From: Pantanalinema sp.
Lineage (GTDB): Bacteria > Cyanobacteriota > Sericytochromatia > S15B-MN24 > UBA4093
DNA length: 64,000 bases
Direction of reading: 5' to 3'
Assembly (NCBI GenBank): GCA_036704125.1
Contig: DATNQI010000096.1
Coordinates: 1-64,000, forward strand
The notes under the pieces were generated by a model. It did no database searches. It saw nothing but the letters and a program-made list of their open reading frames with translations, and was not told the DNA's origin. Shown here one piece after another: positions 1 through 9,627 of this stretch. The stretch's first letter is position 1, and each line of letters starts with the position of its first letter. The translations under genes were made by a program, and so were the position numbers.

Positions 1-46
1 GGCCCGCCCCATTTTTCTTGCTCAGCTGCACCGGGACGATGAGCGC

Positions 47-982
47 TCAGTCCACATGCCGGGGAGTGGGCTTCACCTCCTGAGCGGGCAAGGGATAGTC
101 GGGCTCCTGGAAGTGAAACCCGAGCGCAATCCCCCGTCCGAGCGGATGGAGTTCGTCCTCGCAGGCCTTCAGGCACTCTCCGCACTGGAAGCAGGCCATC
201 ATGTACCGCTTGGGCTGGCGCGGGTCGAACCCGATGGGACAGACATTCTTGCATTCGTGGCAGCCGGTGCAGTCCCGCATCGACCCGTGGGAGCCATCGG
301 CGGCGGCCGTGGGGTTGAAGCCCACCTCGAGCGCCTTCTTGTTGGTCATCCATGACAGCGTCTGGATCAGGCCCACGCCGCAGACGTAGCGGCAGAAGTG
401 CAACCGGACAAACCCGCCCACGATAGCCGCCAGCACCGTGAGGTACGAGAAGGGGACGATGATCCCGAGGTTGTGGGTCCGGAAGGCTTCGATCACTCCC
501 TCGGGCCGGACGAACAGCGACAGGATCGTGAACGCGACGAGGGGGGCCGCCGAGACCACCCACAGCCAGACCAGGGCGAGGCGCATGGCTCGGCCGGGGC
601 CGGGCTTCTTCGCCCACCGGAACATGGCCTCGCCCGTCTCGGCCAGGAGGCCATAGGTGCAGCTGTATCCGCAGTGCACCCGGCCGAAGAGGCGCGCCGT
701 CACGATCACGGCGATCACGAAGATCGCCACCGGCAGCACGCCCTGCAAGAGCACGGGCGCCACCACGTCCCAGTGGGCGGAAGCCCCTCGCTTGAGGGCG
801 TCGGCGGGCAGGATCACGCGCGGGGGCCAGGGGCGCCCTGCGACGACCAGGGCCAAGTGGCGGATATCGACCTGCAGCAGCCCCGAAAGCGGCAGCGAGA
901 TCCAGAAGAGCGACGTCAGGATCTGGGCGATCTTGCGGTTACGGAAGTAGCGACGCCCAAAGGTATTCGACTGAGTGGTCAT
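47..982 (-). CDS. NapH/CcoG-like membrane polyferredoxin (4Fe-4S)
   Basis: A 311-aa inner-membrane iron-sulfur protein, likely moving electrons between the quinol pool or a periplasmic acceptor and cytoplasmic carriers. About four hydrophobic segments are visible (near residues 20-40, 80-100, 135-160 and 175-195). Paired cysteine motifs GRVHCGYSC and HFCRYVCG, typical of NapH/NosR/CcoG proteins, sit at the ends of membrane segments. Two ferredoxin motifs follow near residues 240-275: CTGCHECKNVCP and CFQCGECLKACE. It is the last gene seen in the nor operon, 10 bases after a 59-aa membrane protein. Its length fits NapH-like proteins better than full CcoG (about 470 aa). A role in maturing or feeding the NO reductase is inferred from position only. 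Confidence 0.8.
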   Translation of the reverse strand: MTTQSNTFGRRYFRNRKIAQILTSLFWISLPLSGLLQVDIRHLALVVAGRPWPPRVILPADALKRGASAHWDVVAPVLLQGVLPVAIFVIAVIVTARLFGRVHCGYSCTYGLLAETGEAMFRWAKKPGPGRAMRLALVWLWVVSAAPLVAFTILSLFVRPEGVIEAFRTHNLGIIVPFSYLTVLAAIVGGFVRLHFCRYVCGVGLIQTLSWMTNKKALEVGFNPTAAADGSHGSMRDCTGCHECKNVCPIGFDPRQPKRYMMACFQCGECLKACEDELHPLGRGIALGFHFQEPDYPLPAQEVKPTPRHVD

Positions 983-992
983 AAGCGGCTTT

Positions 993-1172
993 CTAGGCAG
1001 GTTTCTTGGCCGGTAGGCTCAGGTAGACCAGCGCGACGAGGGGACCCAGGAGGGTCGCACCGAAAATCCAGAGGTAGGGGTCCCGGTTCTTGTGCGGCGC
1101 CTGCCAGAAGCAGACCAGAGGGGCCACCATCCACAGGAACAGGAAGAAAAACGTCAGGTAGTGATGTGACAT
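993..1172 (-). CDS. small two-helix membrane protein in nor operon
   Basis: A 59-aa protein starting MSHHYLTFFFLFLWMV and ending LPAKKPA. It has two hydrophobic segments (about residues 5-24 and 35-53) separated by a short polar loop containing PHKNRDPY. The start is supported by a GGAG about 9 bases upstream. It lies 3 bases after the 35-aa gene and 10 bases before the polyferredoxin gene, so the three are probably cotranscribed with norCB. No family was recognised. It could be a small accessory subunit or assembly factor of the NO reductase or of the polyferredoxin. Confidence 0.65.
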   Translation of the reverse strand: MSHHYLTFFFLFLWMVAPLVCFWQAPHKNRDPYLWIFGATLLGPLVALVYLSLPAKKPA

Positions 1173-1175
1173 GGC

Positions 1176-1283
1176 TCAGATCTCCGAGGACAGGCGCTTG
1201 TTGATCTTGTAAAGCGCGTAGACTCCGCCACACAGCGTGACGACCAGGAAGACTCCGGTGAAACCCAGCATGAACAAATCCAT
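1176..1283 (-). CDS. 35-aa single-helix membrane protein in nor operon
   Basis: A 35-aa protein, MDLFMLGFTGVFLVVTL to KINKRLSSEI, consisting of one membrane helix followed by a basic tail. This layout resembles the tiny CcoQ-type subunits of haem-copper oxidases, although no sequence match was established. A strong ribosome site (GGAGG about 6 bases before the ATG) supports translation. It sits 63 bases after norB and 3 bases before the 59-aa gene. The role is unknown; the operon position suggests the NO reductase. Confidence 0.55.
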   Translation of the reverse strand: MDLFMLGFTGVFLVVTLCGGVYALYKINKRLSSEI

Positions 1284-1346
1284 TGATAATCCTCCGCTTG
1301 GCAAACGTCGCGCCCCGGCATCCGGGGCGCGACGCTTGAGTGTCCG

Positions 1347-2765
1347 CTAGGCGGTCGGCGCGAGGTGCGCCGAGCTCTTGGGTGCTCGAGCCGGAGCGAT
1401 CTTGATGAGGTCGCGCCAGATGTAGACGCAGCCCCACAGGAACGTGACCCCGGAGATGAAGCGCGCAACCCAGAACAGCATGTTGTACTGGTTCTTCACC
1501 GTGACGAAGTCCATTCCGACCACCCGCTCCAGGTAGACCTGCACCAAGGCGGCGCCGGTCAGGATGAGGGTGATCCCGCACATGGAGAGGACCATCCACC
1601 AGAAGCCCTTCATGCCGCGACTCTGGTCCCAGGCCGTCTCCGTGGTGTAGCCGTGCAGCGTCGGCAGCGCCACGTACCAGGCGGCGATGATCAGCATCGC
1701 GTAGGCCCCGAAGAAGGCCAGGTGGCCGTGGGCGACCGTCATCTGGGTGCCGTGGGTGTAGGCGTTGACCGGGGCGAGGGTGTGGATGACGCCCCAGAGG
1801 CCGGCGCCGACGAAGTTGAACAGCGCGTGTCCGACCGTCCAGTAGAGGGCGGGCTTGTTGGTGATGTTACGCGCGTGCTCCTGGCTGTGCCGGAACGCGT
1901 CCCAGACCATCACGAGCAGGGGAATCGGCTCCATCGCCGAGAAGATCGAGCCGATCCACAGCCACATCTGGGGAGTGCCGATCCAGTAGAAGTGGTGACC
2001 GATCCCGAGCAGGCCGGAGATCATGACGAGCGCGACCTCGAGCCACATCCAGCGCTCCATCGAGCGGCGGGGGGCCTTGAGGATGGTCATCAGGAGGAAG
2101 CACAGGATGGCCGAGGCGATGAGCTCCCACGAGCCCTCGACCCAGTAGTGGATGACCCACCAGCGCCAGAAGAGGTCGTTGGAGATGGCGGTGTTGAAGA
2201 ACATGCCGGGCAGGTAGGCGACCGCCAGGCAGAGCTGACCCACGAGCATCATGACCATCATATCGGTCTTCTTGCCCTTGAAGTAGGTCATACCGACGTT
2301 GTAGAGATAGACCAGGATGACGGCCACGATCGCCCAGTCGGCCCAGCGCGGGGCCTCGATGTATTCACGGCCTTCCGAGAAGAGCCCCGTGTCGAGGAAC
2401 AGGTTGTTGAACGCGTGCCCGGTGGCGCCGTCGAACAAGTAACCCAGGACCAAGACCACCGCGGCGCCCGAGAGCGCCCAGAACTGGACCTTGGCGAGCA
2501 TGGGGCTGTAGATCTCCCGCTCGCACTCGAGCGGGGTCATGTAGTAGGTGGCCCCCATGAAGCCCATGAGCAGCCAGACGACCAGGCAGTTGACGTGGAT
2601 TTCCTTGGAGATGTTGAAGGGCACCGAGCCCAGCCCCAGTTGCGGCCAGATGAACTGGGCAGCCGCCAGGAGGCCGAAGATGATCTGCAGCGCAAACACC
2701 AGGCCCGACATCAGGAAGAAGGGGTATGCTAGGCGTTGGCTTTCGTACTTGATGGATAGAGACAT
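1347..2765 (-). CDS. norB: nitric oxide reductase, large subunit (cNOR)
   Basis: The 472-aa catalytic subunit of cytochrome c-dependent NO reductase, an inner-membrane haem-copper-oxidase relative that reduces 2 NO to N2O. It has about 12 hydrophobic helices. Expected ligands are visible: the low-spin haem histidine in KEIHVNCLVVW (H57), the FeB-site histidine and nearby glutamates in WWVIHYWVEGSWE, the HH pair and glutamate in GIGHHFYWIGTP and SAMEPIPL, and the haem histidines in VAHGHLAFFGAY. Length matches NorB (about 450-475 aa), and it lacks the N-terminal extension of quinol-type qNOR. It lies 12 bases downstream of norC. Confidence 0.95.
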   Translation of the reverse strand: MSLSIKYESQRLAYPFFLMSGLVFALQIIFGLLAAAQFIWPQLGLGSVPFNISKEIHVNCLVVWLLMGFMGATYYMTPLECEREIYSPMLAKVQFWALSGAAVVLVLGYLFDGATGHAFNNLFLDTGLFSEGREYIEAPRWADWAIVAVILVYLYNVGMTYFKGKKTDMMVMMLVGQLCLAVAYLPGMFFNTAISNDLFWRWWVIHYWVEGSWELIASAILCFLLMTILKAPRRSMERWMWLEVALVMISGLLGIGHHFYWIGTPQMWLWIGSIFSAMEPIPLLVMVWDAFRHSQEHARNITNKPALYWTVGHALFNFVGAGLWGVIHTLAPVNAYTHGTQMTVAHGHLAFFGAYAMLIIAAWYVALPTLHGYTTETAWDQSRGMKGFWWMVLSMCGITLILTGAALVQVYLERVVGMDFVTVKNQYNMLFWVARFISGVTFLWGCVYIWRDLIKIAPARAPKSSAHLAPTA

Positions 2766-2777
2766 ACCGGTTCCTTT

Positions 2778-3632
2778 CTAATGCCCGAGGGTTCTCAGGT
2801 AGGCCACCAGGGCGTCGCGCTGGTGACCCGAGAGGGCCTTGAACGAGGGCATTGCCGACGTCTTCGCGGGACTGTCCGCGGCCGGGTCGATCAACTTGGT
2901 CTCGATGAACTTGGCGTCAACCGGGGTCCCGAACAGCGACTTGCGGGTCGCTGCGCCGACGTCCGAGAGGTCGGGGCCGATCTTTCCGCCCTTGCCCTCG
3001 ACGGTGTGGCACGTCACGCAGGCGGCCACCGTGTTGGAGTGGAAGAGCTGCTGACCCTCGGCGACCATCGGATCCTGGCCGGCGGCGGCAGCAGGGGCGG
3101 CGGCCTGGTCCGCGTTCATCGGACGGGGCGGCCAGTAGCTCAGAGCGAAGGGGTTGGTCTCGGGCTGATACGCACGCTTGTCGTACGGATCCTTCTTCGC
3201 CTTCATCTCCGCCCAGAGATCCTCGGGCAGGTTCACCTTGCTGGTGAAGTTGAGGAAGGAAACGAGATCCGAGGCTTCTTGCTCGGTCATCGCCGGGAAG
3301 GAGGGCATCGCGCTGTTGGGGTTGATCCCGTGCGCGTCACGGACCCACTTCTTGAGGAAGTCGTCATCCCGCGAAATGGCAATGCGGCCGAGATCGGGGG
3401 CGTACTGCGTACCGTCACCGAGGATGGTATGGCAGTCGACGCAGACGAACTTGTGGAAGACCTTCTTGCCGTTCACTACATCGGTGGGAACCGGCTTGCC
3501 CTCGATGTGGGCGGACTTGTCCATGTGGCTCAGAGACAAGGGCGCCAGATAGAAGAACATCACCGCTAGGCTAACGGCCGTTCCTCCGAAGAAGAGCCAC
3601 TTGCCTAGTGCGGCGGCTTTCTCGTTGTCCAA
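2778..3632 (-). CDS. norC: nitric oxide reductase cytochrome c subunit, di-haem form
   Basis: A 284-aa membrane-anchored cytochrome c that feeds electrons to NorB. Residues 10-31 form an N-terminal membrane anchor. The first haem domain has CVDCH (C64, C67, H68) with a likely axial Met109 in SAMPSF, as in classical NorC. After an Ala/Pro-rich linker (about 170-186) comes a second class I cytochrome domain with CVTCH (C205, C208, H209) and likely axial Met261. Classical NorC is about 150 aa with one haem, so this is a fusion with an extra electron-transfer domain. It lies directly upstream of norB. Confidence 0.9.
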   Translation of the reverse strand: MDNEKAAALGKWLFFGGTAVSLAVMFFYLAPLSLSHMDKSAHIEGKPVPTDVVNGKKVFHKFVCVDCHTILGDGTQYAPDLGRIAISRDDDFLKKWVRDAHGINPNSAMPSFPAMTEQEASDLVSFLNFTSKVNLPEDLWAEMKAKKDPYDKRAYQPETNPFALSYWPPRPMNADQAAAPAAAAGQDPMVAEGQQLFHSNTVAACVTCHTVEGKGGKIGPDLSDVGAATRKSLFGTPVDAKFIETKLIDPAADSPAKTSAMPSFKALSGHQRDALVAYLRTLGH

Positions 3633-3659
3633 GTATTACTCCTTTCTTCGCGTGCGGGC

Positions 3660-3959
3660 TTAGGAACCAGATACCGGGGTGTCCGAGCCTGGCTCGTCCC
3701 CCCCGCGAAACACCTCTCGGAACGTCTTGGCGAGCAGGCCGAGACCGAAGAGCGCTGCCAGGACGCAGATGCCGCTAAGCGCCACCATCGTCGCGAGCAT
3801 CCCGCTCGCCGATCGCATCATGCAGGCCCCCACCGAGACGAGCATCAGGACTGCAGGCAACGTCAGGAACAAGTGGGAGTCGGCCCGATAGCCCCGCCCA
3901 GCAATACTGGTGAGCTTACTGAGCCGACTTTCCTCGAAACCAGGAACGGAATGCAGCAT
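3660..3959 (-). CDS. small membrane protein leading the nor operon
   Basis: A 99-aa hypothetical protein with two hydrophobic segments (about residues 30-50 and 55-78) and a charged C-terminal tail. The ATG has a good GGAGG ribosome site about 9 bases upstream. It is 27 bases upstream of norC on the same strand and is the first gene after a 367-base stretch without intact genes, so it likely heads the nor transcript. Family not recognised. Confidence 0.6.
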   Translation of the reverse strand: MLHSVPGFEESRLSKLTSIAGRGYRADSHLFLTLPAVLMLVSVGACMMRSASGMLATMVALSGICVLAALFGLGLLAKTFREVFRGGDEPGSDTPVSGS

Positions 3960-4090
3960 TGACCTTTTCCTCCGCCCTATGAAATACCCAAAATCGGCAG
4001 CGTGGGTATATGAGCTGCCTTAGTTACAATCATTTACCCAGACAGGCAAGGGTTGCAGGGGGGGTGCCCATGCGGGTACGATTGCCTGGT

Positions 4091-4157
4091 TCGACTGGAG
4101 GTGCAAGCCCTTGGCGAACCCTGGTCTTGGTAGAGCTCCTTCATCGCCTCGATGATG
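4091..4157 (-). pseudogene. decayed 3' fragment of the neighbouring cytochrome c gene
   Basis: Positions 4091-4157 match 4291-4357 at an exact 200-base offset, with about 82 percent identity by eye over roughly 66 bases. The match covers the last codons of the intact cytochrome gene and its downstream flank. Read on the minus strand, the copy still encodes IIEAMKEL against IIKAMKEL in the intact gene, but the stop codon has been lost. No homology is apparent further 5', so only the gene's tail survives. The best explanation is an old tandem duplication that was later deleted and eroded. Confidence 0.55.
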
Positions 4158-4163
4158 GGCGTG

Positions 4164-4189
4164 CATGCCCCCGAGTACGGGGGTATGCG
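4164..4189. repeat. 11-bp perfect inverted repeat (hairpin)
   Basis: GCATGCCCCCG, the loop AGTA and CGGGGGTATGC can pair over 11 positions including one G-T wobble. It is very GC-rich with no T-tract on either side. It could be an operator, a relic terminator of the lost gene copy, or an RNA structure. Confidence 0.5.
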
Positions 4190-4261
4190 GCGGCCTGCCC
4201 TAGTCTAGCGCTTGCGGGGATCCCCGAAAATGAGCTAGCTCAAGGAGGCCCTGAAATGAGG

Positions 4262-4287
4262 CCGGGCGATAGCAGCCGCTATCGCCC
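4262..4287 (-). terminator. hairpin downstream of cytochrome c gene
   Basis: CGGGCGATAG and CTATCGCCCG form a 10-bp stem with a 6-base loop, about 40 bases after the stop codon of the minus-strand cytochrome gene. There is no U-run after it, so factor-independent termination is uncertain. Confidence 0.5.
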
Positions 4288-4326
4288 GTTTCGACTAAGA
4301 ATGCAAGCCCTTAGCGAATGCTGGTC

Positions 4327-4662
4327 TTACTTGAGCTCCTTCATCGCCTTGATGATCTCGAGGCGCTTCTTGGGGTTGCCGACCGTGTAGGTCATCAGGG
4401 TACCCGGCTTGATCTTGCCGGGGTCGGTCAGCCACTTGTCCAGGGAGCCCTCGTCCCACTTGGCGACGGCGATGCCGTCGGTGATCGGCTTGGAGCCGAA
4501 GGTGCCGAAGAGGGGGGGGCCGACCAGCTTGTTCTTGGCCGGGCTGATGTCGTGGCAGGTCGCACAGGCGCTGAGCGCCTTGTCGGGGCCGGCCAGGGCA
4601 GGGGATGCCACGGCCGCTCCGAGCGACAACACGGCGAGGCCCACCAACAGGGGATTTCGCAT
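4327..4662 (-). CDS. small periplasmic class I cytochrome c
   Basis: A 111-aa periplasmic mono-haem cytochrome. Residues 1-24 are a signal peptide ending SPALA. The haem site is CATCH (C33, C36, H37), and Met90 in GTLMTY is the likely sixth ligand. The start at MRNPLLVG is chosen because AGGAG lies just upstream; a longer in-frame reading lacks a signal sequence. It is transcribed divergently from the nir operon and shares its control region. By family size and position it is probably the electron donor to NirS and/or NorC, the role of NirM (cytochrome c-551) in pseudomonads; orthology was not tested. Confidence 0.85.
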   Translation of the reverse strand: MRNPLLVGLAVLSLGAAVASPALAGPDKALSACATCHDISPAKNKLVGPPLFGTFGSKPITDGIAVAKWDEGSLDKWLTDPGKIKPGTLMTYTVGNPKKRLEIIKAMKELK

Positions 4663-4766
4663 GTGGACTCTCCTTTCCGAAGAGCGAGGGGGATGCCCGT
4701 GACCTGGGAACGAAAATAAGGACGGGCGCAGTGGCGAGACTAGCATCGCCCCATCCGTCGAGCATA

Positions 4767-4844
4767 TCCGCAAAAACTACGGAGTCACCGGCTTTTCGCC
4801 TGCGGCAAACTACGGAAGTTGGCCCCGGATCGGAAAAATACGGA
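4767..4844. promoter_or_regulatory. three direct repeats of a TACGGA-type motif in the cytochrome/nir divergent promoter
   Basis: The 330 bases between the cytochrome start and the first nir-operon gene contain three related sites: TCCGCAAAAACTACGGA (4767-4783), GCGGCAAACTACGGA (4802-4816) and TCGGAAAAATACGGA (4830-4844). Their TACGGA cores start at 4778, 4811 and 4839, about three helical turns apart. The centre of the third site is about 40 bases before a plausible start site for the plus-strand operon (a weak -10 near 4865-4870). That spacing is typical of activators of the CRP/FNR class. No TTGAT-N4-ATCAA box was found here. Confidence 0.55.
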
Positions 4845-4992
4845 TGCGCACTATGGACGATCTGACTAAAAGTTAGCCTCGCAAGCCCTCATATCCAGCG
4901 AATCTGCGTCAGAACGGCTCCGAGACAGCACGACACGCACCCAAATCCCGGAAGCACGCGCGTTTCGGGAGTCTCATCGGAGGCATTCGCCC

Positions 4993-7273
<2,281 letters not shown>

Positions 7274-7281
7274 GCACCACC

Positions 7282-7307
7282 GGGGGGCAGGGCACGCCCT
7301 GCCCCCC
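7282..7307 (+). terminator. GC-rich hairpin between nirS and nirE
   Basis: GGGGGGCAGGGC and GCCCTGCCCCCC form a nearly uninterrupted 11-12-bp stem 9 bases after the nirS stop. There is no U-tract, so it may act as a partial attenuator or as an RNA stabiliser keeping nirS mRNA more abundant than the assembly-gene mRNA. Confidence 0.5.
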
Positions 7308-7331
7308 ACCCTTTCACCTTGGGGGTACACC

Positions 7332-8108
7332 ATGAAAGCCGGATGCGTCTATCTCGTCGGAGCGGGGCCCGGGGATCCCGAGCTCTTGACCCTCAAAGCC
7401 CTTCGCCTGCTGCGCGAGGCCGACGTGGTCATCTACGATCGGCTGGTCAGTGAGGCCGTCCTCGCCCTGATGCCGCCCGGGGTCATGCGCGTCTACGTGG
7501 GCAAGGAAGCGAGCCGCCACTCCGTTCCGCAGGACCAGATCAACGAGCGCCTGGTCAAGCTCGCCAAGGCCGGCCGTCGCGTGGTCCGCCTCAAGGGCGG
7601 CGACCCCTTCGTCTTCGGACGTGGCAGCGAGGAGGCCGAGGAGCTCGTCGCCCACGGCATCCCCTTCGAGGTCGTCCCCGGCATCACCTCGGCCTCGGCC
7701 TGCAGCGCCTATGCCGGCATTCCCCTCACCCACCGCGGTCTTGCGACCGGGGTCCGCTTCGTCACCGGTCACTGCCGCTCGGGTGTCGATCTCGAGCTCG
7801 ACTGGGAGTCCCTCGCGGATCCGAACACCACCCTGGCGGTCTACATGGGCACCGCCAACGCCGACGTCATCAGCGAGCGCCTCGTCGCGGCCGGTCTGGA
7901 CCGCGAGACTCCCGTCGCCCTGATCGAGAACGGCACCACCCCGCGCCAGCGCGTCGGGATCACGACCCTCGGCGCGCTCAGCGCCGAGATCGCCCGAAAG
8001 GGCTTCAAGCCGCCCACCCTGATCGTGATCGGCAAGGTGGTCCGCCTTGCCGAGACTCTCGCGTGGAATCCCTCTCACCCCACCGAGGAGCTCAGCGCCC
8101 ATGCGTAG
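7332..8108 (+). CDS. nirE: uroporphyrinogen-III C-methyltransferase (SUMT)
   Basis: A 258-aa cytosolic enzyme that methylates uroporphyrinogen III twice with SAM to give precorrin-2, the first committed step to haem d1 and sirohaem. Family motifs are clear: VYLVGAGPGDPELLTLKAL at the N-terminus, YVGKEASRH, VVRLKGGDPFVFGRG and VVPGITSASA. It is a stand-alone SUMT of typical size rather than a CysG fusion; the dehydrogenase/ferrochelatase half is encoded separately at 14222-14851. The end overlaps the start of nirC by 8 bases. Confidence 0.93.
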   Translation: MKAGCVYLVGAGPGDPELLTLKALRLLREADVVIYDRLVSEAVLALMPPGVMRVYVGKEASRHSVPQDQINERLVKLAKAGRRVVRLKGGDPFVFGRGSEEAEELVAHGIPFEVVPGITSASACSAYAGIPLTHRGLATGVRFVTGHCRSGVDLELDWESLADPNTTLAVYMGTANADVISERLVAAGLDRETPVALIENGTTPRQRVGITTLGALSAEIARKGFKPPTLIVIGKVVRLAETLAWNPSHPTEELSAHA

Positions 8109-8445
8109 CCGGATCGGCGCGCTCGCCCTGCTTTCGGTCCCCCTCGCGTTCGCCTGGGCCGTCGGCGCGAGGGCCGTCGCCGAGCCGACCCCCGCGCGCC
8201 AGGCGGAGCTCGCCTACATCGTTCGGCAGGATTGCGGCTCGTGCCACGGCCTGCGCTTCAAGGGGGGGCTCGGTCCCGCCATTCTCCCCGAGAATCTGAA
8301 GGGTAAGTCCACCGAGGCCCTGGCCCGTGTTATTCTCGAGGGAGTCCCGGGCACCGCAATGCCCCCCTGGCGGCCGATCCTCGCCGAGGACGAGGCCGCA
8401 TGGATCGCTCGCTCGCTTCAGAAAGGTTTCCCCGATGCGCCTTAG
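8101..8445 (+). CDS. nirC: NirC-type cytochrome c
   Basis: A 114-aa exported mono-haem cytochrome. The signal peptide spans about residues 1-27. The haem motif is CGSCH (C45, C48, H49), and the ligand region GTAMPPW is characteristic of NirC/cytochrome c55x proteins. Starting at 8101 gives a signal peptide and an 8-base overlap with nirE. NirC is thought to pass electrons to NirS or to the final steps of haem d1 synthesis. It overlaps nirF by 11 bases. Confidence 0.85.
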   Translation: MRSRIGALALLSVPLAFAWAVGARAVAEPTPARQAELAYIVRQDCGSCHGLRFKGGLGPAILPENLKGKSTEALARVILEGVPGTAMPPWRPILAEDEAAWIARSLQKGFPDAP

Positions 8446-9625
8446 AACCCTGCTCGCCCTCGGCGTGGCCCTCTCGCTCGGTGGCTGCTCGCAGATCCTG
8501 CGCGGCAACGAGGAGGTGCGCGGCACCGGGGACCTGGGGGTGATCATCGAGCGCGCCGCCGGTCGGGTGCAGGTGGTCGAGACCACGGGCCGGACGGTCC
8601 TCGGCGAGATCGACGGGCTGGGCGACCTTTCCCATGCCTCGCTGGTTTTCTCGCGCGACGGCCGCTACGCCTACGTCTTCGGTCGTGACGGCGGCCTAAC
8701 CAAGGTCGATCTGCTGAAGCGGATCCTGGTCAAGCGCGTCGTCCAGGGCGGCAACAGCATCGGAGGAGCCATCTCCCAGGACGGCAAGCTCATCGCGGTC
8801 TCCAACTACGAGCCCGGCGGCGTCAAGGTCTTCGACGCCGAGAGCCTGGAGCAGCTCTGCGACATCCCGGCCGTTCCCGCCTCCGGCGCGAAGGCCTCAA
8901 AGGTCATCGGACTGATCGACCTGAGCGAGCATCGCTTCGCCTTCAGCCTCTTCGAGGCCGGCGAGATCTGGGTGGCGGACCTCAAGAATCCGCACAAGCC
9001 GGTCCTCACCAAGTACCCGGGTGCTGGCAGCGAGCCCTACGACGCCTTCATCACCCCGGATGGGCGCTACTACGTGGCGGGCCTCTTCGGGGAGGACGGC
9101 CTGGCCATGCTGGACCTGTGGAACCCCGAGAAGGGCGTCAAGCGCATCCTCGCGAACTACGGCAAGGGCCAGGAGAAGCTGCCGGTCTACAAGATGCCGC
9201 ACCTGGAGGGCTGGGCCCTGACGGGCAGCGAGGCGCTGGTGCCCGCCGTCGGGCGGCACGAGGTCCTCGTCATGGACCACGGCCGCTGGCAGGAGGTCGG
9301 GCGCATCCCCGTCCACGGCCAGCCGGTGTTCGTGGTCGCGCGCCCCGACGGCCGACAGGTCTGGGTCAACTTCGCCTTCCCGCACAACGACACGGTCCAG
9401 GTGATCGACGTGCCGACCCGCAAGGTCGTCAAGACCCTGAATCCGGGCAAGGGCGTGCTCCACATGGAGTTCACCCCGCGCGGCGAGGAGGTCTGGCTCT
9501 CGGTGCGCGACGAGGACCGGATCGAGATTTACGACGCCAATAGCCTGGAACACCTGACGTCGTTCAAGTCCGACAAGCCGAGCGGGATCTTCTTCACCTC
9601 GCGCGCCGGCCGGATGGGGATGTAG
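8435..9625 (+). CDS. nirF: NirF, haem d1 biosynthesis lipoprotein
   Basis: A 396-aa periplasmic lipoprotein with lipobox LSLGGC (Cys18) and a propeller fold related to the d1 domain of NirS but without the cytochrome c domain. Visible features are HASLVFSRDGRYAYVFGRDG, DLWNPEKGVKR and the C-terminal HMEFTPRGEEVWLSVRD. The start at 8435 places the lipobox correctly. NirF is required for a late step of haem d1 formation. It sits in the canonical nirC-nirF-nirD order. Confidence 0.92.
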   Translation: MRLRTLLALGVALSLGGCSQILRGNEEVRGTGDLGVIIERAAGRVQVVETTGRTVLGEIDGLGDLSHASLVFSRDGRYAYVFGRDGGLTKVDLLKRILVKRVVQGGNSIGGAISQDGKLIAVSNYEPGGVKVFDAESLEQLCDIPAVPASGAKASKVIGLIDLSEHRFAFSLFEAGEIWVADLKNPHKPVLTKYPGAGSEPYDAFITPDGRYYVAGLFGEDGLAMLDLWNPEKGVKRILANYGKGQEKLPVYKMPHLEGWALTGSEALVPAVGRHEVLVMDHGRWQEVGRIPVHGQPVFVVARPDGRQVWVNFAFPHNDTVQVIDVPTRKVVKTLNPGKGVLHMEFTPRGEEVWLSVRDEDRIEIYDANSLEHLTSFKSDKPSGIFFTSRAGRMGM

Positions 9626-9627
9626 GC

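Larger units (their letters stand above)
3960..4326. other. region without an intact gene: nor leader, decayed cytochrome fragment and hairpins
   Basis: This 367-base stretch separates the nor operon from the cytochrome c gene. The part nearest the 99-aa gene (3961-4040) is AT-richer and holds repeats of TACCCA (3985-3990, 4035-4040) and TGGGTA (4003-4008). A possible minus-strand -10 (TATACC) overlaps 4003-4008, so the nor promoter probably lies here, but no convincing -35 was found. The rest holds a decayed 3' cytochrome fragment (4091-4157), a strong hairpin (4164-4189), a 12-base palindrome TGAGCTAGCTCA (4231-4242) and a second hairpin (4262-4287). Confidence 0.5.

Noticed and set aside
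1-46. Start of another gene after the polyferredoxin
   Set aside because: Only a few codons are visible, with an ATG at 12 and no clear ribosome site; it cannot be supported.
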